This document shows, in pieces, positions 13,501 through 25,800 of a stretch of 64,000 nucleotides of DNA; the stretch's first letter is position 1; the number at the start of each line of letters is the position of its first letter. The stretch comes from Pyropia yezoensis (taxonomy: Eukaryota > Rhodophyta > Bangiophyceae > Bangiales > Bangiaceae). A program made the position numbers and the translations under genes. The notes under the pieces are model-generated. The model was not told where the DNA came from and made no database searches. It saw only the letters and a list, made by a program, of their open reading frames with translations. The stretch spans positions 31,331,751 through 31,395,750 of the forward strand of contig CM020619.1 of NCBI GenBank assembly GCA_009829735.1, written 5' to 3'.

Positions 13501-16500
13501 ACGTCGAGTTTTCGAATTCGTTCCACTTGTTCCCCTTCCAACTGGCGATGCTTGTGCCCCGCCTTGTAGGGATGTTGCCTTACCGGGTTTGCCCCGGGTT
13601 TTAAGCGGATACGGTGAACGGTATTCTTGATGAGTCCAAGAGTACCATCCCATAGGGATTTGTATTTCTCCACCAGCTCCAAGAGCTGGCGGCGTAGGGC
13701 TTCAGGTACCTCTCCTAGGTCAACCTCAGAATGGGCGCCCTTTTTTCTCACCGCTGGACCTTCGCTCAGGTTCTGCATCTCTTCTTGAGAGACGCTCAGT
13801 ATAGGTCCTCGATAAGATGATATTGACGCCACCACCGTCCCAACGGGAAGGCGGACCATCCTTGGCGTAGGATTCATCATTTGCACGGTGTACGGGGCGT
13901 CCCGGTTTAGCTCCGCAGGGCCGTTCGCCACGTGAACACCGTCCTAAGAGGCGATACGGGGATGCCCGAAAATAATCCCGTGGCCTTGGAAATTCCCTCG
14001 CACCTTTACAAGGGAGATAACCCCAGGCTTCATCCTCAACTTGTGACACAAGGTGAGTTTTGCGGTCTTGACCTGTGGACAAGCGCACAAAGGGTTTTAT
14101 TTAATGGGACCCGTTCCCACATCTTCCATATCCCGGAGAATCGGGACAACCATCCCTGTCTTGAGGGTCACCGTCTGGTCCTCACAGGAGATGGTTTTCA
14201 CCTCGGTGTCACCAAATGAATTTCCTAATATGACGGGTACCGCCATATTATCGATCACTCCAAAGCAGACGTAGGAGACTTGGTCTCCCACTTTTACGCC
14301 CAAGCCTACAGCTCGTCGAATGGGGAGCCACCCCCCATTCAGGTCAAAGTACAATATTCTCCAGCTCCCCCAAGGGCTGGAGCCCCATTCCCTTCGGAAG
14401 CAAGGAGCTTCGAATCAAGGAGGGCCCGCTTCCGGTATCCAGGACAGCGTGCAAAGCATGCTCTAACCCTTCAGCAGCAAGAAAATGTACAGCCAGCTGA
14501 AAACTGGATGAGGGCATAACGGCGCAAATGACATTTTCCCGTTTCACCCCCTTAGGGAATGCCAATAATGCAGGCTTATTCGTCGGGGGGCGGCGCAAAA
14601 TCCTCTTAGGCCCCCCGTATCAGGGGACGTAGTGGGAGAAGCTCTAGGGGGACCGCCCCTTACGCGTTCCCCGAAGATGAGGAATCAGAGGAACTCCCCT
14701 TGGGGGAACTCGGTCGATCTACGTTCCCCTTTGGGGAGGGCGTGACCGCAGCAATCGCCCCGCCAGTTCGGACGGAGTCTCGGGCTTCCTTGCGCTCCGC
14801 GCGCGCCTTGGCCATCTGTGCTCGAGTCGCCTCCGGGAGGTATGGACAATTTGACATCCAATGAGAGGTATTTTTACAGACATGACAGGGTAAGAGTTCC
14901 CGCTTCCCGTCCGTCCATCTAGACCCCCCAGAGGGTCAATAATCCTTCCGGGAAGAGCCAGAGGCCTCCCCCACCTCCTGGGGTGACGAAGTCACAGCCG
15001 CCAGAGTCCGATGCGCCACGCGGCGAGCGTTGCGCTCCGCGTCTTCTTTCGCCTTTAACTCCTTGGCGGCGGCTTGAACGCGCCGCCGGAAATATCCTGC
15101 CCGTTGGGCATATGTACTACGAGCTCAATAGGAGCATGAGGGTGGTCAGCTGCGTAGTTGTGTACCTCGTGCCGAATTTTCCACCAGGTGCCCTGCATAA
15201 AGCGGGCTCGGACCTGGCCCGAGGTTTGTATATATCCACACTTCGCGTGGAGTTCCATGAGGCGGCGGTGGAACGCCGTCTCCGTCTCATCCTCCTCTTG
15301 GGAGGCAACATTCAAAATGGCCTCCTGTTCATTCAGGAGATGCCCATCTGCGTACGCGCACAGAAGCCACTTCATCAGTTCCAAATAGGAGGTCACCTCC
15401 CCAGTGCGTCGGCCGTCATGGACGGACGGGCGAATTCGATAAAGGTCCCTCTTCAAGGGATCCTTAGTAAATTCCGGGAGGAGAAGCAAAACTCGCCCCT
15501 ATGAGAGGCCATTATCATTTGCCGCTTTTACAAAGCGGTTGAGAAATTCGAAGACTCCCAGAGGAGGGTCTCCCCCCCATTCACAATCGCGACCAAATAT
15601 ACTAGCCAGGTCCTTTCGCTTCTTACACAGGCCTTGGGCCTCGGCTCCCGATACTCGGTTGTTTTTGTTCTTGAGAGCATATGTCTCATAGTCCAGCAGG
15701 CTCGCATAACGGTCGTCTGCCGGAATAATTTTGTGGGGAATCTCCCGTAGGGGGACTCGCCCCGGTACTGCCTGAGCGGAAAGCGTGGGGAATCTCCCGT
15801 AGGGGGACTCGCCCCGGTCCTGCCTGAGCGGAAGCCGCTCGGAATAAAGGTCGCGGGCGCCGACGGCGCTCGGGAGGCGAAGCCTCCCCTTCGGAATAAT
15901 TCAAAGTCGACTCAGATGAAGAACTGGGCTGCTGGCCACGCTGGCGCTCCCGTTTCTGCACACTTCGCTCCACAAAACTCAACCGTTGGTTGAGCGGAGT
16001 GAGCAGGCCGCTGACAGCCTCCACCATCACTTTCTTCCATTCCTCCTTAGGAGTATCCAATTTAGGGGCCACAAATGTTCGAGGTGTCTCCTTAGGAGAC
16101 GATGCTCCCGTGAGGGGAACCGGAGAGGTGGGCGTTCCCTCCGAATCCACCCCCGCAAAGGGGAGAATCCCAGGAAAATTGCCGAAGCCGGTTGAATGCC
16201 CTCCCTCGCGCTTCCCGCGCGGCTGGGAATACGGTTCGCCCGATGGGCCCTCCTAACCGATTTCCAGTGGGGGTAGCCGGGTAGTCACCCTACGGGTGGC
16301 CAGGTGATCAGCTCCAGCCCCTTGGGCGCGCGGAGGAGCAGCGCCTCCTATCGCGCTCTCCTTCGTCACGTATGAACCGCCCTCCAGGACTCCCGTCTCC
16401 CCCTGAGGGGGATTCTGCTCGTTAATAGATATCACTACAACCGCGTTCCCTTAAGGAAGATTGAGCACAACCACAGAATGAGTACGAAGAAGGGGTAGAC

Positions 16501-16527
16501 CCCTTTGGCCAGAAGGAACCTAGTCCC

Positions 16528-16545
16528 TCCCCCGCTGATCCACCA
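16528..16545 (-). other. Primer binding site of B
   Basis: On the minus strand it reads TGGTGGATCAGCGGGGGA, two bases after the LTR end (...CCACTACA). It differs from the sites of families A and C at only a few positions. Confidence 0.7.
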
Positions 16546-16547
16546 AA

Positions 16548-17236
16548 TGTAGTGGTTTTACATACCTTAGGCGCGTAGCACCCAGAACACACAGAGAAAC
16601 AACCCATTATGAACGCGGGGAGACAGGAGAGACACCGAACCGCCGACCGCCGAGCTGTTTCACGCGGGGATCCGCGACCAAGACGACAGTGTTCAAGCAC
16701 ACGCAAGTCTGTTTTTTTCGAAAGCGGAAGCAACGCGCACCCCCACGCACACTCTTACCCTCTCTCACCTGCACCCAGCAACCCTCCACACCGGGCGACG
16801 TGCGGGCCAATCGAAACCCTCCAACATGTCCGGAGGGCCCCCTCCCCCACGGATCATCCCTGCCAGCGGGGCAGGAACCTCCAAGATACGGGGAAGATGA
16901 GCCCCGCCGGACATCAGTGCCAATACTCAAGATCTCCCCAATCTTGCAATCACTCAAAATACTCAATCAAAATCCAAACCCCAAGTTCATCTCATCCCGG
17001 AATATTGACCAATGGCCAATTGCGGTCAGGGGAAATTCCCATACACTGGAAATCCCAACATGGGCTCCAGGACCAATGGCGACCCGGTCCCAATCCATAG
17101 GAGGGGACCAACCGGAAGCCAGTAAAATCCCAAAGAGCCAAATCGGCCCCGTCCTCCTCACTAGGAAGGTGGGCACAGGGGTACGACGCGATCTCTACGA
17201 GGTCCCCCCACGTGGAGGGCCCATAGGGTCCCTACA
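16548..17236 (-). repeat. Candidate 5' LTR of element B (689 bp)
   Basis: The inner edge is fixed by the primer site. On the plus strand it begins TGTAGTGG. The outer edge is placed at CCCTACA (17230-17236), giving TG...CA ends with imperfect inverted repeats. The neighbouring transposase-like frame stops making sense exactly there. No second copy is in the window, so the outer edge is unproven. Confidence 0.55.
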
Positions 17237-18130
17237 AGTACGTCGGACCGGGTTGTGGCGATGGGTTCCATGTCGGCACTGCTTTGTCCTGTGGATAGTC
17301 CGACGAATCTTCGTACCACGACATGGACGCCTGCACGCACATGAGCTCCTCTTGCGGCGTCAGGGTGATGCCGCCTGTCTCTTCCTTAGTTGGCTCGTTG
17401 CTCACAACCTCTTCGAACACCGTCGACAGTTCCTCGTAACGTTGGGCAGCTTCTCCGATGCACTTGTTCTGGTACTCAAGCGCGCTCGACGCCCCATTCT
17501 TATGCTCAGCAACAGCCGCCTGGAGGTCTCCAATCAGACGCCTCGTCTCTTTGATGGCACTTTGGCGGTCCATTGAGCCCTGATCTGCTTGTTGGCAGTG
17601 ACGCTTGAGTGTCTGCTGCGCCTGCCGCAAGTCGGCCAGAAAGAAGCCGCATGTCGCGCACGCATCAGTCTTGTGAGAATGGATGGTAGTGTGCTGATGA
17701 GAGGGCACGTTCTTCCCCCCCAGCCGCTTGGTGGACCCAAACATCTCACGCAACCATCGAAGGGGAATGTCGTCGTGAGCCTTCCGCAGTCCTGCCGCGA
17801 CCTGTACCGCATTAAAGCTCGATGAAAAAGAGAGGCGATCTTCCGTCTTTGCGCGAGTGCTTCTGCGCAGGACAACCCACTTGGAGTCCAAGTAGAAGGC
17901 TGCTCCGTGGAGGCGTCCCCACATGTCCGCCCTCCGTCCCGTCGGAGATCTGTTCGCGCGTACAAAGGAATTGAACTTGGCGCGCTTGGCCACCTTTGCT
18001 CTGTTGGATAGCGCGCCCGTCAACCCATGAGAAATAGAGTCGTTGACAACGTCGAGCGCGGTGTTGGAAGAAACGCTGTCGAAGTACCTCTGCAGCGATA
18101 CCAGGCATCCGTGGGCGAAGGATACGGCTT
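17237..18130 (-). pseudogene. Transposase-like remnant with H-x3-D-x-C-x2-C motif
   Basis: This frame of about 298 codons is open on the minus strand and lacks an obvious start. It contains a segment rich in Arg/Lys, then HSHKTDACATC (about 17655-17690), a long predicted helix (LADLRQAQQTLKRHCQQAD...), and finally YEDSSDYPQDKAVP...PSPQPGPTYL. That order of a Zn-binding-like H/C motif, a coiled stretch, an acidic D-x-x-x(n)-P segment and QPGP-x-Y is typical of the middle of several eukaryotic DDE transposases (Sola-like and related groups). This family assignment is from memory of motif layout only. The frame is cut off at the outer end of the LTR of element B, so the C-terminal half with the remaining catalytic residues is absent here. 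It could instead be an unrelated host gene. Confidence 0.45.
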
Positions 18131-18684
18131 ACCAGGCTGTCGCAGTTAGGGCTTGCGAGCACTTCAGACTTCTTCATGTTCTTGATTGGAGCCTGTGCTG
18201 CTTCCAGTTCCCGCCGATGGCACCTTGCAAGCCACCAGCTGGAGACGCCGAGGTGCTGCCGCGCGCAGCTCCTGTGCACGACTCAGTTGCCACAGCCGTC
18301 AAAAAGAAGTTGGACCACGGCGGGCCCCAGCCTTGCTTAGCTGTACGTCGTTTGTGCACCCGTCTTGCTTCCGATGTTGGCTGCCACTTCTAGCTCGTGG
18401 GCTGTTTGACGGGAAGTGATGAGCCGCGCGTCCATGGCCTTCAGAGTCGCATCGCATTGGTACTGAAACTATCGGTTCGTTGGTGTGCGGCTCGATCCTG
18501 CAACAGACGTCACCGACGGGGTCAGCCGAGCATTCCTGTTGGCGTATCGCTCCGGTGGTCCATGAAGCAAGCCACCATTGCGTCGAGCATCGTCCAATGC
18601 ATGGCGCTGGACGAATGACAAGCGCGTCTGCTTGCGTCGCTTAGCTGCGGGAACAGGCCACTGCAGAGGGCCATCGTCATTGCG

Positions 18685-19032
18685 CTACCCACTAGGGCCA
18701 CCTTCCCAATGGTCTGCGGCATCACTCTCGCCGTCGCCGTCCACTGCAGCAGATGATGCTGCTTCGTCCTCCCCGCGCTCCTGAACGAGGGAGGAAGGCA
18801 GACGGGGTGCTTGAGGAGACGCTGCAGGACCACCCTCGGATCGAATGATCTCCGCAAAGCGTCGCGCCTGCACGGGCTTCACTACGATGCTTTCAAGGTC
18901 GTCCTGCGTCACGTACTTGAGGTCGCCCACAGTCTTCACACCAAGGGTCTCCGTAACAGCGTCATAAATGGCCCCAAAACGATGCTGCACCATGCACATA
19001 TTGAGCCCATCAACACCAGCGCCACGGTCCAT
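18685..19032 (-). CDS. SAM-domain protein fragment
   Basis: The open frame starts at ATG 19032 and has about 115 codons. Residues roughly 15-60 (FGAIYDAVTETLGVKT then VGDLKYVTQDDLESI, KPVQARRFAEII) have the pattern of a sterile alpha motif: an amphipathic helix, the 'V-x-D-L-x-x-V-T-x-x-D-L' turn and a final helix. SAM domains mediate protein or RNA contacts. The rest is acidic and Ser/Ala-rich low complexity. It lies upstream of, and on the same strand as, the transposase-like remnant, with about 550 bp between them. It may be the N-terminal exon or part of the same decayed gene, or an independent small gene. Confidence 0.45.
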   Translation of the reverse strand: MDRGAGVDGLNMCMVQHRFGAIYDAVTETLGVKTVGDLKYVTQDDLESIVVKPVQARRFAEIIRSEGGPAASPQAPRLPSSLVQERGEDEAASSAAVDGDGESDAADHWEGGPSG

Positions 19033-20329
19033 CGCACGCGGTGGGCGCGCGCTGTGGTCCGGTTGCTGCACGCCACGGTCGCCAGACTGCACAGGGTACG
19101 CCGCGCGCAATGGACGCCTGCACCAGTGCAGCAACACGCACCGGCAGGGAGCGTGTCCACACTGCAATGATGCGTCACCCTCCAAGTGCGGGTCGCGCGG
19201 GGGCACACCGTCGTCGATCTGGGGAAGGGCGTCGGCCGGTGACCTGTGCGAATAAGAGCAAGGCAGTACGGTCGTGACAGGTGAGGCGCGACTGACCACA
19301 GTCGAGGCAAAGGGGCCGTCAGCTCACAGTGGTTGAAGTGCGGAGCTGCGCGAAAAGCGTGGAGCATGCGCGGTCACAAAGACTGCATAAGGCTGGCACA
19401 GATGCTACACCCTCTGCCATGAAGCCGCTCTCTCCAGCATACCTCGTAACTGTCGTGACAGGGCCGGGTGCGTCATATGGCCAGCGGCTGGAAGAGCAGC
19501 GAACGGACGCCAGGTCCCAGAGCATGGGTCTCAGCGGAAGGATGTAGCTGGGCCAGAGACGAGCTGCAGTGCGAACGCTTGGCGGAAGCGCGCACGCTGC
19601 GCAGGCGGTCGGTGCGCATTGCGCGGGCGGTGCAGAGATGATCTGGCGCGACAGTCCTCGGCTTGCCCAAACTGATCCTCGAAAGGCCCTCAACCCGGAG
19701 CAAGTGTATTGGGCGAAAGCACCCGGATGACTTAAGAACGCACAACCTTCAATCTCGGCTCGATGGTGCTCAAAAAATGAGTTTTCTATAGTCATGCGCC
19801 ACAGATACTTTCCGAAATGAATATGGCTGCGGCTGTCCCGGTGGCAGATTGCAACCCGCGATTCAGAAGCGGGCTGTAAGCAGCGTGACAAGGCGCAGTG
19901 CCAACCATGGGCTTGCAAGGCCCTAGCCCAGATGGCTCGGGTACCATGCACACACGAGTTTTTTTGTTTTGATTGGGGATGCTTTTGATTATTGAGTTGC
20001 GCTTTTTGGGCAACATGAAAAGGTTTAAAGTTTTCGAATGTTCTTGCTCGCCAAGGAAGAAGGCAGTGGAGCAAACGGCGTCCTCTCGCATGACTTCGGT
20101 CGTCGGACTTCCAGGAGCTGCACTATTGATGGCACTATTGATGGCGATGTATTATGGTGGAGAGGGACCGCCGGGGGGGGTAAGGAGATGGCACTACCTT
20201 GAACTGAATGGGGTTCGAGGGTGGCTGCGTGGCGAGGCGTCCTTGCGCAGGTCTCTCATGTGAGCGGGGAAAAACGGCGCGAGAGAAGAGATCGTGCGGG
20301 GAGGTGGAAACGTCTCTTGCAATATAGAA
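19033..20329. other. No gene recognised
   Basis: Open frames of up to 250 codons on the minus strand (about 19319-20074) are rich in Cys, Ser, Arg and Trp and show no domain. They look like chance frames. AT content rises around 19760-20060. No repeats of note. Confidence 0.4.
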
Positions 20330-20737
20330 ATGGGCGAGTCCTTGAGGGGAGCGGGGGCGCAGGGTGCGGCGGAGAGGGTCTCGGCTGTCCAGCAACCTGC
20401 CCCCCCTACTGCACACAATGGAGCCAAACGGAAGGAGGGGCAGAGGGCTGCCGAAAGCGCCGACGACGCTCCCTCCCCCCCTTCAACCGCGCTTCCGCGA
20501 CGGAGGTCAATTGCCACACCCGCCGCTGCCAAGGAGTCTGCACCGCAGGGTGCGACGGGGCCGGGGCGTGAGCGCCGGTGTGCGCCACCGGCAGGAGGTG
20601 GGGGCTTCGACGCGGCCGGCGGGGCGACAGCGGCGCTCGCGGACGCACTAACAAATGTAGTAGGGGGTGGCGGCGGCCCCATGGGTGGTGACTCGCCCCG
20701 GTCCGCGGCAGTGACTCCTCTCCGTCAGCGGCGGTGA
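20330..20737 (+). CDS. Hypothetical 135-residue protein, doubtful
   Basis: The frame runs from ATG 20330 to a stop at 20737. It encodes an Ala/Pro/Gly/Arg-rich protein with one slightly basic stretch (NGAKRKEGQRAAES) and a Gly run near the end. No family is recognised. It is the most gene-like frame between the transposon remnants and the BET gene, but composition alone could produce it. An untranslated exon of a longer transcript is an alternative. Confidence 0.2.
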   Translation: MGESLRGAGAQGAAERVSAVQQPAPPTAHNGAKRKEGQRAAESADDAPSPPSTALPRRRSIATPAAAKESAPQGATGPGRERRCAPPAGGGGFDAAGGATAALADALTNVVGGGGGPMGGDSPRSAAVTPLRQRR

Positions 20738-22873
20738 CTGCGGCTGGGAGCCTGTCGGCCGGCGCTGCTGCCAGTGCCCCTGCCTCCACGCGCGCCGCCG
20801 CCAGTGTGGGCAGCGCGGACCAGGTGGAGGCTTGCATCGACGCGGGGGCTGCGGCAGTGTTGTTCGCCGCCGCCGCGGTGGGGACAGGCGGCGGTCGCGG
20901 CGACGGTAGCGGCGGCGTCGTCGGCGGCTGTTCCGGCGACGACGGCCGTCGGCAGCGGTGGCCATGCTGGGGGGGGGGGGGGGGGGGGGGGCTCTCGGCA
21001 TGACGCGGGGTGCGAACGGTGATAGCGGGGAATGTGGTGGGGGTGCCTGGACACCCGACGGGACGAGGTATGGGAGCAGCCCCAGGGACGGACGGGTGAA
21101 GTGAGGGGCGCGGCGACCACCAGAAACCTGCCCCTGGGCAAAAGATTATTTCAAAGTCGAGGCGATGATGATCTTATAAACTATTCTTCCCATGCACGGT
21201 GAAATATGTGAATGCAGTATTCTGGGGAATCTATTGGCTGAAGGCCAAGTGCCCTCATGCGATGTGAGCCGGTACATACTACATGCGGCTAGAAATCGTC
21301 GAGAGTGGTCACTCCTGTCCATCACTTACTGAACGAACCTGGACCAGATCGGATTCTATTGGTCGGAAGAATATTGGAGAAATTTAGAGCTCGTGTGTGC
21401 ACGGTATCGGGGCCTCCGACTACCCCCGCGCCGCCGACTCGGGCGCCGCTGCGTGGCAGCCGACGGTCGGGAACTGGAATCGAGGACTTACTGGTCTTCG
21501 GGCTCCACTTGAGAAAGGATGCACCACAGGACCCCTTCACCTGTCATCCTGTTTCACCCAGTCCTACGGGCATTCTCGCGTCTCATTGGTCTGTCGTACA
21601 ATGTTTCCATCCCATTGGCTGGCACGCACTCTGGACATTGATGAGTGAGTCAGCCTGCTGTCCGTCACCAACCGTCGACCGAACAGTGGGACATTTCGGA
21701 ATTGGTGTCTCGCCGCATTGATCATCCCAATCTGGGCCAAATCCAGAGCAGGGGGAGTGGGTTGCCCGCCCGCCAGCGGGCCTCGCCCCGCCCCCCCGCG
21801 CCACCCATGCGCCCGCCCCCCCTCTCCCCCCCCCCCCGGCCTCGGCTTCCGCGCCACCGGCGGCGCGCGCGCGCGCCAGCGGGGGACCGCCGCCGCCGCG
21901 CAGCGCGCGCCTTCCCCCCCCGCTCGTCTCGTGCGGACGCGGCCCCCCCCCCTCCCCGACACGCCAGCGGCTCCCAGCGGCCGCCGCCGCGCGCGGTCGC
22001 GGCGCCCCCCGCGTCCCGGCCGCCCCCGCCCCCCCGGGCTGCCATCATCCCGCCTCTCGCCCGCGCACCTACGGCGGCGCCCGCCGTTCCCGTCCGTCGC
22101 CTCTCTGCCCATCCGACCGCGCCGCGCCCCCGCCCATCGCGGCGGCCTTAGTGGATTTGCTCACCGGCCGCCCTCTGCCGCCCACCACCCCCGGCGCTGC
22201 CTCCCCGGCCGCGCTGTGCTCCCCCGTCAGCCTGCCGCGCTTTCCCACCCCCCCCCCCCACATACCGGCCTCGGGTGTCCTATTCGCCTTCGTCGCTTTC
22301 CCCCCTTCCCCCACCGTTTAGTAGTACCCCCCTCCCGCCCCCCCCCGCCCGCCGCTCTTTCACCTTGCGCACCCCGCCCCTCCCCCGCTCTCCCACACCT
22401 TCCATTCATTGGGGTCCCGTCCTCGTCCCGCCGCTGTCACTGCTTCACTGGCCGTTTCTTCGTTACCCCGCCGACTGGCCGCTCTCACGCACCCACCCCC
22501 CCGCTGGGCCATTGTTTTGTGCTCTCTCACCGGTACCGGCCGCATCTCTCTCACCAGCCATCGCCGCTCTCCAGCCTGCCGGGTGTCCACCCGGTCATCC
22601 GCATTGCAGGCACCCCGCCCTCCTTCCTATTACTGCTCCCTGTGCCGTCTGATATCTCGGCGGCTGCATCTCGGGAAGGGGGTACCTTCCTGTCTGGCTC
22701 GTCTGCCACTCGTCTTTCTCTACTTTCTTTCTTAGTTGTCGGGCGACCTGCCGCCGCCGTCCCACGTCTTTGCGGCTGCTGTTGCGTCTGAAGGGATTGG
22801 CAGGCGTTTGCCTCTGCGGCGGTGCCGAGCGGTGCTATCCTGCTCTCTCTCTCTCGTCTTTTGACGGCTCACG
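20738..22873. other. Upstream region of the BET gene, no supported gene
   Basis: It contains a run of 23 G (20969-20991), a low-GC pocket at about 21150-21400, a cluster of ATTGG boxes (21358-21705) and then, from about 21750 to 22860, a strongly pyrimidine-rich plus strand with many C tracts. The last part probably includes the promoter and 5' leader of the BET gene. A frame of 357 codons (21718-22791) is an artefact of the C-rich sequence. Confidence 0.4.
21358..21705. promoter_or_regulatory. Cluster of four ATTGG (reverse CCAAT) boxes
   Basis: ATTGG occurs at 21358-21362, 21585-21589, 21614-21618 and 21701-21705, with TGAGTCA nearby at about 21652. CCAAT boxes bind NF-Y in eukaryotes. The cluster lies 1.2-1.5 kb before the BET start codon, further than typical, so it may serve that gene or an unrecognised one. 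Confidence 0.25.
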
Positions 22874-25800
22874 ATGCAGCACCACGGTGGCGGCGGTGGT
22901 GGTGGCGGGAACGACGCTGCGCACGCGGCGCGGGTGCTGGCCGACTCGGCGGCGGTGTTTGGGGATGGGTGGGACCTGGACGAGACGGGCAATGGGGGAG
23001 GAGGGGGTGGTGGGGGAGGGGGGGGCGGGGGTCCCCGAGGGGGAGGGGGCTACGGGCCCATCAGCCACGAGCATGCGTACGGGGGTGGCGGGGGGGGGGG
23101 GGGTGGGGGTATCCATGGCGGTGGCCACGGTGGTGGCCACGGCGGCGGCGGCCACGGCGGCGGCCACGGCTGGGCGACCGTTGACGATGGGGGCGAGTAT
23201 GGCGCGCCGGCCCACGGCGACGTCCACGGCGTCAATGGCGGCGGTGGTGGCGTCGTCGGCGGCGGCGGTGGTGGTGGTAGTGGTGGTGGTGGCGGCGGCG
23301 GTGGCGGCGGCGGTGGCGGCGCTACCGGGATGGCGACGCTGGGCGGCGGCGGCTGGCGGCTGGCGTCTCCGCCCCCGCCCATCCTGCCGCTCCCGTACGC
23401 GCCGCTGCCGCTGCCGTTGCAGCCAACGGGCGGGGTGGCGGCGGCCGCCGCTGCGGGGGCGGGATGGGGGGCGGTGTCCCCGCCGCTGTCGGCGGGGGGA
23501 GGGCGGGGGGTGGGCGCGGGAGGGGCGGGCAATGGCCTCCCTGATGACGATGATGATGTGCTCGTGGGGGGAGGGCGCCAGGTGACCGTGCGCCTGAGTG
23601 GTTACGGAGGGGGGGGGGGAGGGGGTACCCTCCCGCGTGTAGGCGGCGTTGGCGGCGGTGGCGGTGGAGGTGGAGGTGGCGGTGGCGGTGGCGGCGGTGG
23701 CGGTGGTGGTGGCGGTCGCGGCGGCAGCGGCGGCGGTGGCGGCGGTGGTGGCGGCGGTGGAGGGGGCGGTGGCGGCAGTGGGGGCGGCGTAGGGGGCGCC
23801 GCCCCCCCCCTGCCTGCCGCATACCGCACCCCCCAGTACACCTACTGCCGGACGACCCTGCGTGGCGTCCTCCGGTGGGTGGGGATTGAGCCGTACGTGG
23901 ACCCCCCCCCGGGAGGACACGGCCTTGCGGCTGTGCGAGTGACCTTTGCGGCGGGCGGCTATGGCCGCCCCGGTGCGGGCGGGGAGCTGGTGTTTGACCC
24001 GGCCGTCTTTTCGGCGGCCGTCCACCGGGTGCTGGCGTGCGGGGCGGGGCAGCCTGCCGCGGCGGCGGCGTTTGCCAAGCGTTTTGATGACCGCATGGCA
24101 GCCATGCCGGGGGGGGGCCTGCCGCCCATGGCACCGGCCATCCACGCGGCCGCGGCCGCGACCACGGGCGGTGGCGGCGGTAACGGCGCCAGCCCTGCCG
24201 CCGGGCGGTCCGCGTCGGCAGGCAAGTCGGCCAAGGCCAAAGCGCCGGCCAAGCGCGCGCGCCCGTCGTTCGCACCGGTGGGGGTGGGCGGCCCCGCCCC
24301 GTCTGGCGTCGCTTCGGCGGCTGACGCCGCGTCGACAGCGGCAGCGGCTGCGGCGGCGGTCGTACCGTCCGGCATGGGCGACGCCCGCCGGACCTCTACC
24401 GGGCAGTTTGTGGCGCGGCCCGCAGGGGGGGCGGCCAAGTCAAGGAAGCGCGGGGCGGGGGCCACTGTCTGGGCGGCGGAGCGAGCGGCGGTGCCCGCGG
24501 CAGCAGCGGCGACCGCTCCGTCGGCCGCGTCGAAGAAAAAGCAGCGAACGTCTGGGCCAGCTGCATCGTCGACCGGGGTAGCCGCGGGTTCTTCTGCGGC
24601 CCCGTCGTCTGCTGCTGCTGCAGATACGCCCGCCGTCGCAGGGGCCTCTGGGTCGGCCCCCGTGGGCACCGCCCCCGCAGCCGATGCCGCTTATCCGTTT
24701 TGTCGCGCCCTCGCCGCCGAGATGCTAGCCTGGCCCGACGCTGCCGCGTTTGTGCGTCCCGTCGCAGACCTGTGGGCCCCCGAAGACCTCCCCGACTATG
24801 ACGTGTACGTGTCCAAGCGGATGGATCTAGGGACGGTATCCGCCTACCTCGACGGCGGGCTGTACGGGTCTGCACCAGGGGGTTCGTTTGACCCGGCAGC
24901 CTTTGCGGCGGACGTGCGCCTGACGTTTACCAACGCCATGGCCTACTCCCCTCCCGAGTCGGATTTTTATGCGACCGCCCAGGGGCTTTTGGGGCAATTT
25001 GAGGCGCGCTGGTGCGGGCTGCCGAAGGCGGGCACGGCGCCCTCTGGGGGCGGTGGCGGCGGTGCCACGGCCACCGCCCCTAGTGGGACGGGACAGGCGC
25101 AGGCGCCAGCCAAGAAGAAATCCAAGAAAAAGAAGGCGCCTGCGCCTGCGGCTGTGGCAGGAGCTTCCGAAGCCTCTGCTGCCGCTGCTGGCAGCCCTGC
25201 AGGGTGGGCAGGCGGTACCGCGGCTGATGCGTCTCCAGGGGGGTGGCCGTCAGCGGGGGCGCCCCCAGCTGGAGGCTGGGCCGGTGGCGGCGGCTCGGGA
25301 GCTGCAGACGGATGGGCACCAACCGCGGGTGGTGGGGATGCGCCTGCGGCCCCGACGGGGCCGCCCAGAAAGGGCAATAAGGGGGCGGCATCCAAGAAGG
25401 GGAAGAAGGCAGCGCCAGCCAAAGCCCCTGCGGCCAAGAAGGGGGCCGCGGCGAAGAATGGTGCCGCGGCGAAGAATGGTGCCGCGGCGAAGAATGGGGC
25501 GGTCGTGGTACCGGGGGCTGTGGATCCAGCTTACGCGTCTGCCGGGGATGCTGGTGCCGCCGCCGCAGTGGCAATCGCCGCCCTTGCGGCGGGCACCGCA
25601 CCGTCGGCCATGACTGGGCCCCTTCCTCCCAAAAAGGGCGCCAAAAAGGGCGCAGCTAAGAAAGCGGCGGCACCAAAGGCGGCGACACCCAAGAAGGGCA
25701 AGAAGGGTGCGGCTGCTGCTGCTGGCGGCGCGGGGCTGGCGGTAGAGGTCGCGGTCGGAGAGGCTGCGCCCCTACCCGGTATGAGCGTTGGCGCTAAGCG

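Larger units (their letters stand above)
8985..17236 (-). mobile_element. Ty3/gypsy LTR retrotransposon B, chromodomain type, 3' LTR absent
   Basis: Reading leftwards: candidate 5' LTR 16548-17236, primer site 16528-16545, gag about 14640-16440 with a CCHC knuckle (CHVCKNTSHWMSNC, about 14840-14885), retropepsin with a DTGSGPSLIR motif about 14340-14600, reverse transcriptase and RNase H about 12430-13930 (YLDDVIVF box), integrase about 11140-12400, and a C-terminal chromodomain-like segment about 10713-11040 (DLDFRVWCFG...DTWHP). Beyond pol lies a plus-strand frame (8985-10504). The element ends at the junction with A1, so no 3' LTR is present. It is broken, with about five or more breaks. 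The presence of all pol domains in order PR-RT-RH-IN places it in Ty3/gypsy. Confidence 0.85.

Noticed and set aside
21718-22791. 357-codon plus-strand frame upstream of the BET gene
   Set aside because: It is almost only Pro, Arg, Ala and Ser, created by C-rich sequence, has no domain, and probably covers promoter and leader sequence.
22835-24145. 436-codon minus-strand frame over the BET gene start
   Set aside because: A shadow of the GC-rich BET coding sequence; composition only (His, Arg, Thr, Ala).
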